DNA of 64,000 nt. Source: Chitinimonas prasina. Its GTDB lineage: Bacteria; Pseudomonadota; Gammaproteobacteria; Burkholderiales; Chitinimonadaceae. The translations under genes and the position numbers were made by a program. Positions within the stretch are counted from its first letter, which is position 1. Each line of letters begins with the position of its first letter. The notes under the pieces are model-generated. The model was not told the DNA's origin. It made no database searches and saw only the letters and a list, made by a program, of their open reading frames with translations. Below, one piece after another: positions 18,190-26,517 of the stretch. Location of the stretch: assembly GCF_030160395.1 (NCBI RefSeq), contig NZ_BSOG01000001.1, positions 1,144,117 to 1,208,116 on the forward strand, in the 5' to 3' direction.

Positions 18190-18687
18190 CTATTCGCCCA
18201 GCAACTGCCGGACGCTGGCCAGGGTGCGCAACTGCCTGCGGACATGGCACACCACATCCTGTCGGCTCAGGCTATCGCCGCTGCAGATCACCTCATCGGG
18301 CGCCACGCCCAGCTCGGCACACAGCAGCAGGGCATCGTCGTCGTAGTTGCTGACGGGCGGCAAAGCGCGGCCCAGGCGGCAGGCCGGCACCGACAGGTTG
18401 TCGTCCATATCGTCGGCCGGCAGCAGACTGATACCGAAGGAGGGTTCCTCGGCTTCTATCATGGCCAGCAGGTCATTGGGCGCCAGCGGCTCGCCTATGG
18501 CTACGCAGTGCTCGATCAACACGCCGGCCATGGGTGTCAGCACCATATGGGTCTCGCCGGCCACGGCCAAGCGCACCAGCGGGGTATCGGCCGGAATATC
18601 GGCGCCTATGGCCACCAGCCATTCGGTCACGACCGTGGGGGTGCCAAGATCGTCGGGGGCGCAAACCAGATGGGTGGTGGAGGGCAT
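18190..18687 (-). CDS. lipoyl/E2-like protein lacking the lipoyl lysine
   Basis: 165 residues from ATG at 18687. Residues ~10-80 follow the biotinyl/lipoyl domain pattern (DLGTPTVVTEWLVAIGADIP, then TPMAGVLIEHCVAIGEPL), but the hairpin where E2 proteins have DKA reads AGETHMV: no lysine. A later segment (ALLLCAELGVAPDEVICSG, then RQDVVCHV) resembles the peripheral subunit-binding domain of E2 enzymes. There is no catalytic acyltransferase domain. It may be a scaffold or adaptor derived from an E2 protein; function unknown. It lies downstream of aroG on the same strand beyond a terminator. Confidence 0.6.
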   Translation of the reverse strand: MPSTTHLVCAPDDLGTPTVVTEWLVAIGADIPADTPLVRLAVAGETHMVLTPMAGVLIEHCVAIGEPLAPNDLLAMIEAEEPSFGISLLPADDMDDNLSVPACRLGRALPPVSNYDDDALLLCAELGVAPDEVICSGDSLSRQDVVCHVRRQLRTLASVRQLLGE

Positions 18688-18738
18688 GGTAGCGAACCTT
18701 TTAGAAATTGGGCCTAAGGCTAGCACGCTGCCGCCCAT

Positions 18739-18767
18739 AAAAAAACGCCGCTGGGAGCGGCGTTTTT
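18739..18767 (-). terminator. intrinsic terminator of aroG
   Basis: AAAAACGCCGCT, loop GGG, AGCGGCGTTTTT (741-767 of the 18-kb segment). On the minus strand the stem is followed by seven T, 22 bp after the aroG stop. The A/T-flanked stem could also work on the plus strand. Confidence 0.9.
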
Positions 18768-18788
18768 GCCTTTGGGCAGGGGCCGGTA

Positions 18789-19847
18789 TCAGCGCTTGTT
18801 GCGACGCTCGCTGACGGCACCAGCCAGCTTCTTCAGCACGGCCACGCTGTCGTCCCAACCCAGGCAGGCATCGGTAATGCTGCAGCCGTATTTCAACTGC
18901 TGGCCTTCCACCAGATCCTGGCGGCCTTCATTGATGTGGCTTTCTATCATCACGCCAAACACCGCGTGATTGCCAGCGGCTATCTGGCCGGCCACATCGT
19001 CGGCTACCGTGATCTGCTTGCGGTAATCCTTGCTGCTGTTGGCATGGCTGAAGTCCACCATGACTTTTTCCGGCAGGCCGGCTGCCGCCAGGTCGTTGAC
19101 GGCGCCCGCGACATGCTCGGCCGAGTAGTTGGGGGTCTTGCCGCCACGCAGGATAACGTGGCAATCCGGATTGCCGCCGGTGGCGACGATGGCGGAATGG
19201 CCGAACTTGGTCACCGACAGGAAATGGTGCGGCACACTGGCCGAGCGGATAGCGTCGATGGCGATCTTGAGATTGCCGTCCGTACCGTTCTTGAAGCCCA
19301 CCGGGCAGCTCAGGCCCGATGCCAGTTCGCGGTGAACCTGCGACTCGGTGGTGCGGGCACCGATAGCGCCCCAGCTGATCAGGTCGGCAAAATACTGCGG
19401 CGTGATCATGTCGAGGAATTCGGTAGAGGCCGGCACCCCCATATCGTTCAGATCCAGCAACAACTTGCGGGCAATGCGCAGGCCGTTGTTGATATCGAAG
19501 CTGCCATCCAGGTGCGGGTCGTTGATCAGGCCCTTCCAGCCCACCGTGGTACGCGGCTTCTCGAAGTAGACACGCATGACAATCAACAGATCGCGGGCCA
19601 GTTCCTCGTGGATCGCCAGCAGGCGTCGGCCATAATCAAGCGCGGCCTCCGGGTCGTGTATCGAGCAGGGGCCCACTACCACCAGCAGGCGATCATCCTC
19701 GCCAGTCAGGATGCGGTGTATGGCCTGGCGGGCCTGGAAGGTCGTGGTCGTCGCCACCTCGGTCACCGGGTACTTTTCCAGTGCCGCGATGGGCGGGAGC
19801 AATTCCTTGATTTCCTTGATGCGTACGTCGTCGGTTTGGAACAGCAT
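18789..19847 (-). CDS. aroG: 3-deoxy-7-phosphoheptulonate (DAHP) synthase, class I
   Basis: 352 residues from ATG at 19847; E. coli AroG has 350, and the start MLFQTDDVRIKEIKELLPP aligns with its N-terminus, so the 32-residue upstream extension is rejected. Joins phosphoenolpyruvate and erythrose-4-phosphate, first step of the shikimate pathway. Motifs: VVGPCSIHD, VGWKGLINDPHLDGSFD, GARTTESQVHRELASG, and metal ligands in the KVMVDFSHANSSKDY segment. Feedback type (Phe, Tyr or Trp) cannot be assigned safely, though overall it looks closest to AroG. Single-gene unit ended by its own terminator. Confidence 0.93.
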   Translation of the reverse strand: MLFQTDDVRIKEIKELLPPIAALEKYPVTEVATTTTFQARQAIHRILTGEDDRLLVVVGPCSIHDPEAALDYGRRLLAIHEELARDLLIVMRVYFEKPRTTVGWKGLINDPHLDGSFDINNGLRIARKLLLDLNDMGVPASTEFLDMITPQYFADLISWGAIGARTTESQVHRELASGLSCPVGFKNGTDGNLKIAIDAIRSASVPHHFLSVTKFGHSAIVATGGNPDCHVILRGGKTPNYSAEHVAGAVNDLAAAGLPEKVMVDFSHANSSKDYRKQITVADDVAGQIAAGNHAVFGVMIESHINEGRQDLVEGQQLKYGCSITDACLGWDDSVAVLKKLAGAVSERRNKR

Positions 19848-19923
19848 GGCGGGCGCTTGCGGTTGGATTCGGGGACTGCCTAGGTTATCGACAGCCCTGC
19901 TGCGGCGCAAATAACTTTGTTCG

Positions 19924-20190
19924 ATGGCCACGATAGCGGCCACGCATATACGGGAGCCGACCTTGAAGATCCATCGACCTTGCTTGAGCAGGCTACTTGC
20001 ATGGCTGCTGGCTGGCGTGGCCTTGCTGGCCGGCTACAGCCTGATCGGCACCCTGTGGCGCTGGTGGCAGTACGGTGGTGACGGCCGCCCCGAGATAGCC
20101 TGGCGCCTGACCTTGCAGGCTGGCCTATTCCTGCTTGCCTCGCTGGCCCTGTATGCGATGCGCCGGACTGCAGTGCGCAAGCTGAGCTAA
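19924..20190 (+). CDS. small two-helix membrane protein, unknown
   Basis: 88 residues with two membrane segments (about 24-45 and 65-82) separated by a short Trp-rich loop; the C-terminus is basic, suggesting it faces the cytoplasm. No family recognised. The ATG at 19924 has no visible SD; TTG at 19963 has GGGAG about seven bases upstream and would give a 75-residue protein starting at KIHRP, so the start is uncertain. It is divergent from aroG and ends at copy B of the palindromic repeat. Confidence 0.55.
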   Translation: MATIAATHIREPTLKIHRPCLSRLLAWLLAGVALLAGYSLIGTLWRWWQYGGDGRPEIAWRLTLQAGLFLLASLALYAMRRTAVRKLS

Positions 20191-20303
20191 GTGCGGCTAC
20201 CAAAACCCAGCGTAGCGTTTCTGGTTAGGCGTGCGAGCGACGGCAGTACTTAGCTACGGCAAGCTCGCACAGCAACGCCAGAAGGGTTTTGTTAGCCGCT
20301 CTA
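20191..20303. repeat. dispersed palindromic element, copy B
   Basis: Same element as 12096-12211. Ends GCGGCTACCAAAACCC (20194-20209) and GGGTTTTGTTAGCCGC (20284-20299) are inverted. Inner stems TTCTGG (20219-20224) / CCAGAA (20278-20283) and GTGCGAGC (20231-20238) / GCTCGCAC (20263-20270) enclose a loop with AGTAC and TACGGCAA. The left arm has about ten unpaired bases (AGCGTAGCG). It sits between two converging genes, next to the dksA terminator. Confidence 0.85.
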
Positions 20304-20335
20304 AAAAACAAAACCGCCGGTTTCAAGCGGCGGTT
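20302..20335 (-). terminator. intrinsic terminator of dksA
   Basis: AAACCGCCG / CGGCGGTTT stem (20311-20319 and 20327-20335), 8-base loop; on the minus strand it is followed by TTTTGTTTTTT running into the repeat element. It begins about 20 bp after the dksA stop. Confidence 0.9.
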
Positions 20336-20356
20336 TCGTCTTGGGCTGTTGCGGGC

Positions 20357-20770
20357 TCAGTCGGCGTATTGCTTCTTGAGCCGTTCACGCCGCTCCTGCG
20401 CCTCTACCGTCAACGACGCGGTAGGACGGGCCAGTAGTCGAGCCAGGCCTATCGGTTCGCCGGTATCGTCACAGTAGCCGTAATCGCCATCGTCAATCTT
20501 CTTCACGGTGGATTCGATTTTCAGCAGCAGCTTGCGCTCACGGTCACGCGTACGCAGCTCCAGCGCGTATTCCTCTTCGAGGGTGGCGCGGTCAGCCGGA
20601 TCAGGTGTCGCTTCCTGCTCTTGCAGGTGCTGGCTGGTGGCAGTGGCATTGGCGAGCAACTCGGCCTTCATATCGAGCAGGCGTTGACGGAAGAACGCGA
20701 GGTGATCCTCGTTCATATAATCGTCGCCCTGCCAGTTGAGGATATCTTCCTCGGTCAGTTTCTTGGCCAT
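20357..20770 (-). CDS. dksA: RNA polymerase-binding factor DksA, low-cysteine type
   Basis: 137 residues. N-terminal helix, coiled coil with the conserved Asp-rich tip (TPDPADRATLEEE), then the globular zinc-finger region. DksA enters the RNA polymerase secondary channel and, with ppGpp, retunes rRNA and amino-acid promoters. Of the four zinc ligands of E. coli DksA only Cys100 remains; the others are Thr103, Thr121 and Ala124. Such C/T/T/A variants probably fold without zinc and may be less sensitive to oxidation (family knowledge of low-cysteine DksA proteins; inference here). Own terminator downstream. Confidence 0.92.
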   Translation of the reverse strand: MAKKLTEEDILNWQGDDYMNEDHLAFFRQRLLDMKAELLANATATSQHLQEQEATPDPADRATLEEEYALELRTRDRERKLLLKIESTVKKIDDGDYGYCDDTGEPIGLARLLARPTASLTVEAQERRERLKKQYAD

Positions 20771-20943
20771 GGTGGTGCTTCTCCACGCTGGTTGACGGAC
20801 ACACCGCCCAGGTTAGGCGGCGATGCTCCAAAGTTGCGGGGCGCGAGCTTAACGGGGTGTCAGGCGCCTTGCAACCATCATCATCGGAACAGGACCGTGA
20901 ATATTGCGGTTAAACAGGCCACGATGCTGTCCCTGTAAAGACA

Positions 20944-20967
20944 CAAAGCCGACCAGGGCCGGCTTTG
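20944..20967 (-). terminator. hairpin after the cytochrome c gene
   Basis: AAAGCCG / CGGCTTT stem (20945-20951 and 20960-20966) six bp after the stop, followed on the minus strand by GTGTCTTT. T run is short, so it is a weak or partial terminator. Confidence 0.6.
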
Positions 20968-20972
20968 CTACG

Positions 20973-21278
20973 TTATTTCTGGCTCAACACCCACTTCACG
21001 ATCACCTTCAGATCGGCGTCGGCGATCTGTTGCGGCGGCATCGGTATCTGCCCCCACACGCCTACGCCACCCTTCTTGATCTTGGCGATCAGCTTGGCTT
21101 CGGCAGCCTTGTCACCACGGTACTTGGCGGCCACATCTTTGTAGGAGGGGCCGACGACCTTGGTGGCCACCTGATGGCAGGCCATGCAGTTGTTCTTGGC
21201 GGCAATGGTGGCGCCATCGGGAGCAGCCTGGGCGGCCAGGGCAGTGCCGGCCACAAGGGCGGCGAGCAGCAGTTTCAT
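20973..21278 (-). CDS. periplasmic class I c-type cytochrome
   Basis: 101 residues from ATG at 21278, fixed by AGGAG nine bases upstream. Signal peptide (MKLLLAALVAGTALAAQAA) then a mature domain with one heme site CMACH (Cys31, Cys34, His35). The methionine in GQIPMPPQ near the C-terminus is the likely second axial ligand. Size and the VGPSYKDVAAKYRG pattern match the c-551/c5-like group, which shuttles electrons between bc1-type complexes and terminal reductases or oxidases. Single gene. Confidence 0.9.
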   Translation of the reverse strand: MKLLLAALVAGTALAAQAAPDGATIAAKNNCMACHQVATKVVGPSYKDVAAKYRGDKAAEAKLIAKIKKGGVGVWGQIPMPPQQIADADLKVIVKWVLSQK

Positions 21279-21624
21279 CAATGTCTCCTGACGAGGTGTT
21301 CGTCCTGCAATACGGTATGACAACTATCCAGGCCCGCTGTTTCCAGGGCGACCTGTTGTTTTTGGTCTGACTTGGTCAATGATCTTAGCCCCCTGCGCAA
21401 CACGATGCAATTGAGGCAGATCGCGGAGGCTAGCCAGCGTTGCGGCAGACCAGGGAGAACACCGATGGCACAGGCAGCGCCAACGTCCAACGCCAGGCTT
21501 GCCCTGGTGCCTGCACTGCCCGTTATCACCCAGCTATGGCCTGCGTTCATCACAGGCTCTCAGGACAGTGGAATATGCTGTGCTACACTGCCGCGCAGCT
21601 TGACCGGCCAGTAAACTATTCCCG
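21279..21624. other. 346-bp divergent intergenic region
   Basis: Lies between the divergent cytochrome c and TonB-like genes and must contain both promoters. Short open frames in it (for example 21372-21614 plus) have no SD, no recognisable family and atypical composition, so no gene is called. No strong hairpin or operator was recognised. Confidence 0.4.
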
Positions 21625-22548
21625 ATGCATGTTGATACCCTGAATCCTGATCAGCCCGATAACCGACTGTTCTCCATGACAGTGGGGTTCTCCCTGCTGG
21701 CCCATGTTGTTGTAATCGGCCTGGTCCATTTCACTCCGCCCGATCCGCGTACGCTGTTCAACCGCGCGCCCTTGGAGATCGTGCTGGTCAATGCACGCTC
21801 CAAGAATGCACCGGCCAAGGCCGATGTGTTGGCGCAGGCCAACCTGGATGGCGGCGGCAATACCGATGAGGCCAATCGCCGCATCAAGACGCCCTTGCCG
21901 GCCCAGCAGGTGTTGCAGCCCAGCAATGAGTTGGTGCATGCCACCCGCCAGCAGCAGGAACAGGAAGAACGCCTGCGCAAATTGCTGGCGCAGGCCCAGA
22001 TGGCACATAGTCTGAGCGCCGAGGCGGTATTGCGCCCCAGCCCGGTGCCGTCCACCAGCAAGCAGGAAACCGAGGCACTGAACAAGCAGGCCAGCGAGAT
22101 CGCCCGCCGCGAAGGCGAGATCGCCCGCGAGATCGCTGCCTACCAGTCGCGCCCCCGCATGGCCTACGTGGCCGGCCGCTCCAAGGCGGTGGCCGAGGCC
22201 CGTTACGTGGATGACTGGCGTACGGTAGTGGAACGAGTGGGCAACGAGAACTTCCCCACCAGTGCTGGGGGTAAGCGCCTGTACGGCCGCCTGTTGGTGA
22301 CGGTGGAGATCAACCGCGACGGCAGCCTGCGCAATGTCACCTTCGACAACTGCCGCACCTGCAACAATGATCCGGCCCTGCAGAAAGCAGCTGCCCGCAT
22401 CCTGGCCCGTTCTGCTCCGTTCCCAGGCTTGCCGCGCGGCATACTGGATCGCCAGGGCGCGCCTGCCGACATTCTGTCCATCACCCGCTCGTGGACCTTC
22501 TCACGCGGTGATAACGCCATGACGGCCGAGGAACCGGCCGGGGGCTAG
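21625..22548 (+). CDS. TonB-like energy transducer
   Basis: 307 residues. One N-terminal membrane anchor (about 17-36; FSMTVGFSLLAHVVVIGLVHF), a long helical, Gln/Glu/Lys-rich periplasmic region (about 85-190) and a C-terminal TonB domain (about 200-300) with RLYGRLLVTVEINRDGSL and the RILARSAPFPG segment. TonB proteins carry proton-motive energy to outer-membrane receptors. The usual Pro-rich spacer is replaced by a predicted coiled coil, more like TolA, and no exbBD or receptor gene is near, so the partner is unknown. SD is weak (start taken at ATG 21625). Confidence 0.8.
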   Translation: MHVDTLNPDQPDNRLFSMTVGFSLLAHVVVIGLVHFTPPDPRTLFNRAPLEIVLVNARSKNAPAKADVLAQANLDGGGNTDEANRRIKTPLPAQQVLQPSNELVHATRQQQEQEERLRKLLAQAQMAHSLSAEAVLRPSPVPSTSKQETEALNKQASEIARREGEIAREIAAYQSRPRMAYVAGRSKAVAEARYVDDWRTVVERVGNENFPTSAGGKRLYGRLLVTVEINRDGSLRNVTFDNCRTCNNDPALQKAAARILARSAPFPGLPRGILDRQGAPADILSITRSWTFSRGDNAMTAEEPAGG

Positions 22549-22564
22549 GCCGCCCGACGTGCGT

Positions 22565-23941
22565 TCAGCGCGGCGGCAAGTCCCGCTGGGCGCCGGCCTT
22601 GAGAAATTCAGAGGTAGCATCCACCAGTCTGCGTGCCTGTTCGACGGCACGCTTCAGATGCGGCAGCGCCCGCTCGGCATCGGCCGGATTGCGTTCCAGT
22701 ATCTGCACAATCTGGCGCAGTTGATCCAGCGAGGGCATCAGCCCGGCGCTGACATTCTCCAGCAGCTTTTCCTTCAGCAGCTTGTCGCTCTCCAGCTCTT
22801 CCTTGTCACGCTTGAAGCGTTGCTCCTTGAGCTTCCACGGTGCGATATCCTGGGCGATCAGGCTGTAACCCTTGAGGGCGCCGCCCTGCTTGTGCGCCAG
22901 CATGGTCAGCATCACCGGCAGGTTGCGGCCATCACGGCTCACCAAGGCCATCTCGCCCCGCCAGGCGCCATCCTTGGTCGCCAGCGGCAGGCAGGTGTGC
23001 AGGAAGTGCGGCTGTGCCCAGGGCGGCAGCAGGTCGGTCATGAACAGCCCGTGCAGCCCCTCAATACCGATCCCCAGCCATTCACGGCCGGCGGCATTGA
23101 GATTCTGCAGCTGCCCAGCCGGGTCTGCCCAGGCAATCACCTCGCGGCTGCGCTCCACCACCTCGCTGGCCAGAGTGTGGCGCTCCCGCTCGCGATGCCG
23201 GTGATCGGTATCGCGCATGATGGTCAGCAGGCAGTCACGCCCGGCGTGGCGCAGGCTGGTGGTCATGGCCTCCACCCAGCAGGCTGGCCCCTCGCGCGGG
23301 GCCAGCAGCCAGTCGTAGCGCTGTGGCCTGCCATGGCGGACGGCATCCAGATAGGCGGCCTCGGCGCGGGCGTCGTAGCCCTCGGTGGTGGCCGAGAAGT
23401 CCACCAGCCTCTGCCGTAGCAGCTCTCCCCGGCTGCACCGCAGCATGGCCAGGGTGGCGGCATTGGCATCGAGTATGTCCAGGGTCTGTGCGTCGCGCAC
23501 CAGCAAGGGGTCGCCGGCCGCCACGAAAACTGCATTGCCTATCTCGTGCGGCACCGCCTGCAGCACCGCAGGCGGCTTGCAGGGGGTGACCAGGCAGTCG
23601 ATGCGCACCGGCACGCCTGCCTCGTTGGTGGCTACCCGGCAACGGTGCAGTACCCAGCAGGTATCGCCATCACTGGCCATCAGACGGTAGGTGAACTCGA
23701 CTTCATTGCTGCCGCTCTCGCGCAGCTTGTCCATGCCCAGCCACACTGCCGGCTGGTCTTCGGGGTGGATGGCTTCCAACCAGAAATTGGGGTGCTGGGC
23801 CAGCAGGTTAACCTGCTCGCCGTATAGATCGGTGGCCGACTGCGACAGGTACAGCAGGGCATCGCGGCTCAGCGTCATGGCAAAGGCCACCACCTTCAAA
23901 CCAGACAGGATCGCCCCCCCCTGCTTGTAGCCATCTATCAT
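22565..23941 (-). CDS. multi-PAS sensory protein without an output kinase
   Basis: 458 residues from ATG at 23941; a 36-residue upstream extension is possible but would run into the ruvC promoter. Three PAS-like regions (about 15-120, 135-240, 250-375), the last followed by a PAC-type segment ([17 protein letters not shown]). A coiled coil and a helical C-terminus (about 385-450) follow. That tail resembles a histidine-kinase dimerisation helix pair but has no H-box and no ATPase domain. It may be a sensor that signals through protein contacts, or a degenerate kinase. Cytoplasmic. Convergent with the TonB-like gene. Confidence 0.75.
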   Translation of the reverse strand: MIDGYKQGGAILSGLKVVAFAMTLSRDALLYLSQSATDLYGEQVNLLAQHPNFWLEAIHPEDQPAVWLGMDKLRESGSNEVEFTYRLMASDGDTCWVLHRCRVATNEAGVPVRIDCLVTPCKPPAVLQAVPHEIGNAVFVAAGDPLLVRDAQTLDILDANAATLAMLRCSRGELLRQRLVDFSATTEGYDARAEAAYLDAVRHGRPQRYDWLLAPREGPACWVEAMTTSLRHAGRDCLLTIMRDTDHRHRERERHTLASEVVERSREVIAWADPAGQLQNLNAAGREWLGIGIEGLHGLFMTDLLPPWAQPHFLHTCLPLATKDGAWRGEMALVSRDGRNLPVMLTMLAHKQGGALKGYSLIAQDIAPWKLKEQRFKRDKEELESDKLLKEKLLENVSAGLMPSLDQLRQIVQILERNPADAERALPHLKRAVEQARRLVDATSEFLKAGAQRDLPPR

Positions 23942-24024
23942 GGCTTCCGCATTCAGGCTGGGGTTGCTGGGAAAGTATTTCCGAACGAGCACGATATCAA
24001 ACCGAATTTGTGGGGGGCGGACGA

Positions 24025-24059
24025 TATAATTGCCAGCATAGCACTGCAACCTGCAAGGA
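24025..24059 (+). promoter_or_regulatory. ruvC -10 box and ribosome binding site
   Basis: TATAAT at 24025-24030 predicts a transcript start near 24037. AAGGA at 24055-24059 is seven bases before ATC 24067. No clear -35 box is seen. Any GTG start at 24010 would lie upstream of this transcript start. Confidence 0.6.
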
Positions 24060-24066
24060 CACTCCC

Positions 24067-24585
24067 ATCCGTATACTTGGCATAGATCCCGGACTGCGTA
24101 CCACCGGCTTTGGCGTCATCGACGCTGTGGGCCAGACACGCGTCTACGTGGCCAGCGGCTGCATACGCAGCGGCGAGGGCAGCCTGCCGGCACGGCTCAA
24201 GGTACTGCTGGAAGGCATCAGCGAGGTCTGCCAGCGCTATCAGCCGCAACAATCCGCCATTGAGCAGGTGTTCGTCAATGTGAATCCTCAATCCACCCTG
24301 CTGCTGGGGCAGGCCCGTGGCGCCGCCATCTCGGCCTTGGTACTGGCCAACCTGCCGGTAGCCGAATACACCGCCCTGCAGGTAAAGCAAGCCGTGGTCG
24401 GCAACGGCCATGCTGCCAAGGAGCAGGTCAGCCATATGGTGCAACGGCTGCTCAGCCTCAGCGGCGAACCCCAGTCGGATGCCGCCGACGCCCTGGCCTG
24501 CGCCCTGGCGCACGCCAACCACGCCACCGGCGGCCTCGCCAATATCGGCATGAAGTCGCGGCGTGGCCGCTGGGTCAGTATCTGA
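24067..24585 (+). CDS. ruvC: Holliday junction resolvase RuvC, apparent ATC start codon
   Basis: 172 residues if read from ATC at 24067 (E. coli RuvC has 173). Catalytic acids are present: Asp7 in [10 protein letters not shown], Glu in [12 protein letters not shown], and the two Asp of [14 protein letters not shown]. RuvC cuts four-way junctions moved by RuvAB. The N-terminus aligns with MRILGIDPG of relatives only if ATC encodes the initiator Met; SD AAGGA is at ideal spacing. No in-frame ATG, GTG or TTG lies between the SD and Asp7. The alternative GTG at 24010 would add 19 unrelated residues. First gene of ruvC-ruvA-ruvB. Confidence 0.93.
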   Translation: MRILGIDPGLRTTGFGVIDAVGQTRVYVASGCIRSGEGSLPARLKVLLEGISEVCQRYQPQQSAIEQVFVNVNPQSTLLLGQARGAAISALVLANLPVAEYTALQVKQAVVGNGHAAKEQVSHMVQRLLSLSGEPQSDAADALACALAHANHATGGLANIGMKSRRGRWVSI

Positions 24586-24643
24586 TGCCCTCCCCTGATG
24601 ACTCGCGGCCCCCTCCCGCACCAACCCCACGGAAAGCCCCAGC

Positions 24644-25237
24644 ATGATAGGCAAACTCACCGGCAAGCTATTGGAAAAACACCCCCCGCAAGTGCTGCTG
24701 GATGTCGGCGGCGTGGGTTACGAGGTGGATGTGCCCATGTCCACCCTCTATGTCTTGCCGCATGCAGGCGAACCCGCCTCGCTCTACACCCACTTCGTGG
24801 TGCGCGAGGATGCCCAGCTGCTGTTCGGCTTTGCCAGCCGGGCCGAGCGCGAGACTTTCCGGCAGTTGATCAAGGTCAGTGGCATCGGCCCCAAGATTGC
24901 CCTGGCCGTGCTCTCGGGCATGACGGCGGATGAGTTAGCCGCCACAGTGGAACGCGAAGATGCCGGCCGCCTGGCCAAGGTGCCCGGCATAGGCAAGAAG
25001 ACAGCCGAGCGGCTGATACTGGAACTGCGCGGCAAGCTGGCCGGCACCACGGCGCTGCAGGCGCACGCCAGCGGCCTGTTTGCACCGCCTGCCAGCACCC
25101 GCGATGATGTGGTGAACGCACTGCTGGCGCTGGGATACAACGAGAAAGAGGCCAATACCGCCATCAAGGCGCTGCCCGAAGATGTCAGCGTCAACGATGG
25201 CATTCGACAGGCGCTGAAGTCGCTGGCCAAGGTCTGA
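24644..25237 (+). CDS. ruvA: Holliday junction branch-migration protein RuvA
   Basis: 197 residues (family ~200). OB-fold domain at the N-terminus ([12 protein letters not shown]), two helix-hairpin-helix motifs ([16 protein letters not shown] and [13 protein letters not shown]) that bind the junction backbone, a flexible linker, and the small C-terminal domain (from ~150) that contacts RuvB. It lies 58 bp after ruvC and 104 bp before ruvB, same direction, so probably one transcript. Confidence 0.96.
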   Translation: MIGKLTGKLLEKHPPQVLLDVGGVGYEVDVPMSTLYVLPHAGEPASLYTHFVVREDAQLLFGFASRAERETFRQLIKVSGIGPKIALAVLSGMTADELAATVEREDAGRLAKVPGIGKKTAERLILELRGKLAGTTALQAHASGLFAPPASTRDDVVNALLALGYNEKEANTAIKALPEDVSVNDGIRQALKSLAKV

Positions 25238-25341
25238 TGCGGCAGACGGTAAATATGCCGATTGCCCTCGCCAGGGATTATCCCGCCAGGCCAGTTAGTG
25301 TACGATCGTTCTCTATTACCATGGAATAAAGTACGGCGGCC

Positions 25342-26373
25342 ATGATCCAGTCCGACAATCTCAGCAGTGCACCCGAGCGCATCGTCACCCCGGTGCGGCA
25401 GTCCAGCCAGGAGGAAGCGCTGGAGCGCGCCCTACGGCCCAAGCTGCTGGACGAATACGTAGGCCAGGAGAAAGCCCGCGGCCAGCTGGAGATCTTCATC
25501 GAGGCCGCCAAGCGGCGGGCCGAGGCGTTGGACCATGTGCTGCTGTTCGGCCCACCCGGCTTGGGCAAGACCACCCTGGCCAACATCATCGCTCGGGAGC
25601 TGGGCGTCAACCTACGCCAGACCTCCGGCCCGGTATTGGAACGGGCTGGCGACTTGGCGGCCATGCTGACCAATCTGGAACCGCATGATGTGCTGTTCAT
25701 CGACGAAATTCACCGGCTTAGCCCGGTGGTGGAGGAAATCCTCTACCCGGCACTGGAGGATTTCCAGCTCGACATCATGATAGGCGAGGGCCCGGCCGCC
25801 CGATCGGTCAAGCTGGACCTGCCACCCTTCACTCTGGTGGGCGCCACCACCCGCGCCGGCATGCTGACCAATCCGCTGCGCGACCGTTTCGGCATTGTGG
25901 CGCGGCTGGAGTTCTATACCCCGGCCGAACTGACCCGTATCGTCAATCGCTCTGCCAGCCTGCTGAACATGGAGATTGATGACGAAGGCGCTTACGAGGT
26001 GGCACGCCGCTCGCGCGGCACCCCCCGTATTGCCAACCGCTTGCTGCGGCGAGTGCGCGACTTTGCCGAGGTCAAGCACGATGGCCGCGTCAGCCGCACG
26101 GTGGCAGACGCCGCACTGTCCATGCTGGATGTGGACCATGCCGGCCTTGATGTGATGGACCGCAAGCTGCTGTCTGCCGTGATTGAGAAGTTTGGTGGCG
26201 GGCCGGTAGGATTGGACAATGTGGCCGCCGCCATAGGCGAAGCAGCCGATACCATAGAAGATGTGCTGGAACCGTACCTGATCCAGCAGGGTCTGTTGCA
26301 ACGCACACCGCGTGGCCGCATGGCCACCCTGCTGGCCTATGAACACTTCGGGCTCAAGCCGGCCGGCCAATAG
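25342..26373 (+). CDS. ruvB: Holliday junction helicase ATPase RuvB
   Basis: 343 residues, typical length. AAA+ motor: Walker [10 protein letters not shown], Walker B DEIHRL, sensor GATTRAGML, Arg finger region PLRDRFG, and the winged-helix DNA-binding C-terminus (about 265-335). Drives branch migration with RuvA. The 104-bp gap to ruvA may hold a secondary promoter. Confidence 0.97.
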   Translation: MIQSDNLSSAPERIVTPVRQSSQEEALERALRPKLLDEYVGQEKARGQLEIFIEAAKRRAEALDHVLLFGPPGLGKTTLANIIARELGVNLRQTSGPVLERAGDLAAMLTNLEPHDVLFIDEIHRLSPVVEEILYPALEDFQLDIMIGEGPAARSVKLDLPPFTLVGATTRAGMLTNPLRDRFGIVARLEFYTPAELTRIVNRSASLLNMEIDDEGAYEVARRSRGTPRIANRLLRRVRDFAEVKHDGRVSRTVADAALSMLDVDHAGLDVMDRKLLSAVIEKFGGGPVGLDNVAAAIGEAADTIEDVLEPYLIQQGLLQRTPRGRMATLLAYEHFGLKPAGQ

Positions 26374-26517
26374 ATCTTCGACACGCCATGCCTCCCCGCG
26401 CTGCCGGGCGGCAGTGGGTCGCGGTTTTAAGCTGCCGTTCAGCTTGCGCTCAGTTAACCATTAGCATACTCCGCGGCTCGCACGCCGCTGATCGTCCCGT
26501 AAAGAAGGAACCCGAGC

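Noticed and set aside
20187-20304. CTAA on both sides of copy B as a target duplication
   Set aside because: Copies A and C do not show a comparable flanking repeat, so the match may be chance.
21372-21614. 80-codon plus-strand frame before the TonB-like gene
   Set aside because: No SD, no motif, composition not coding-like; the area is better explained as divergent promoters.
24010-24066. GTG 24010 as ruvC start
   Set aside because: It adds 19 residues unlike any RuvC and lies upstream of the TATAAT box; SD fits ATC 24067 better.
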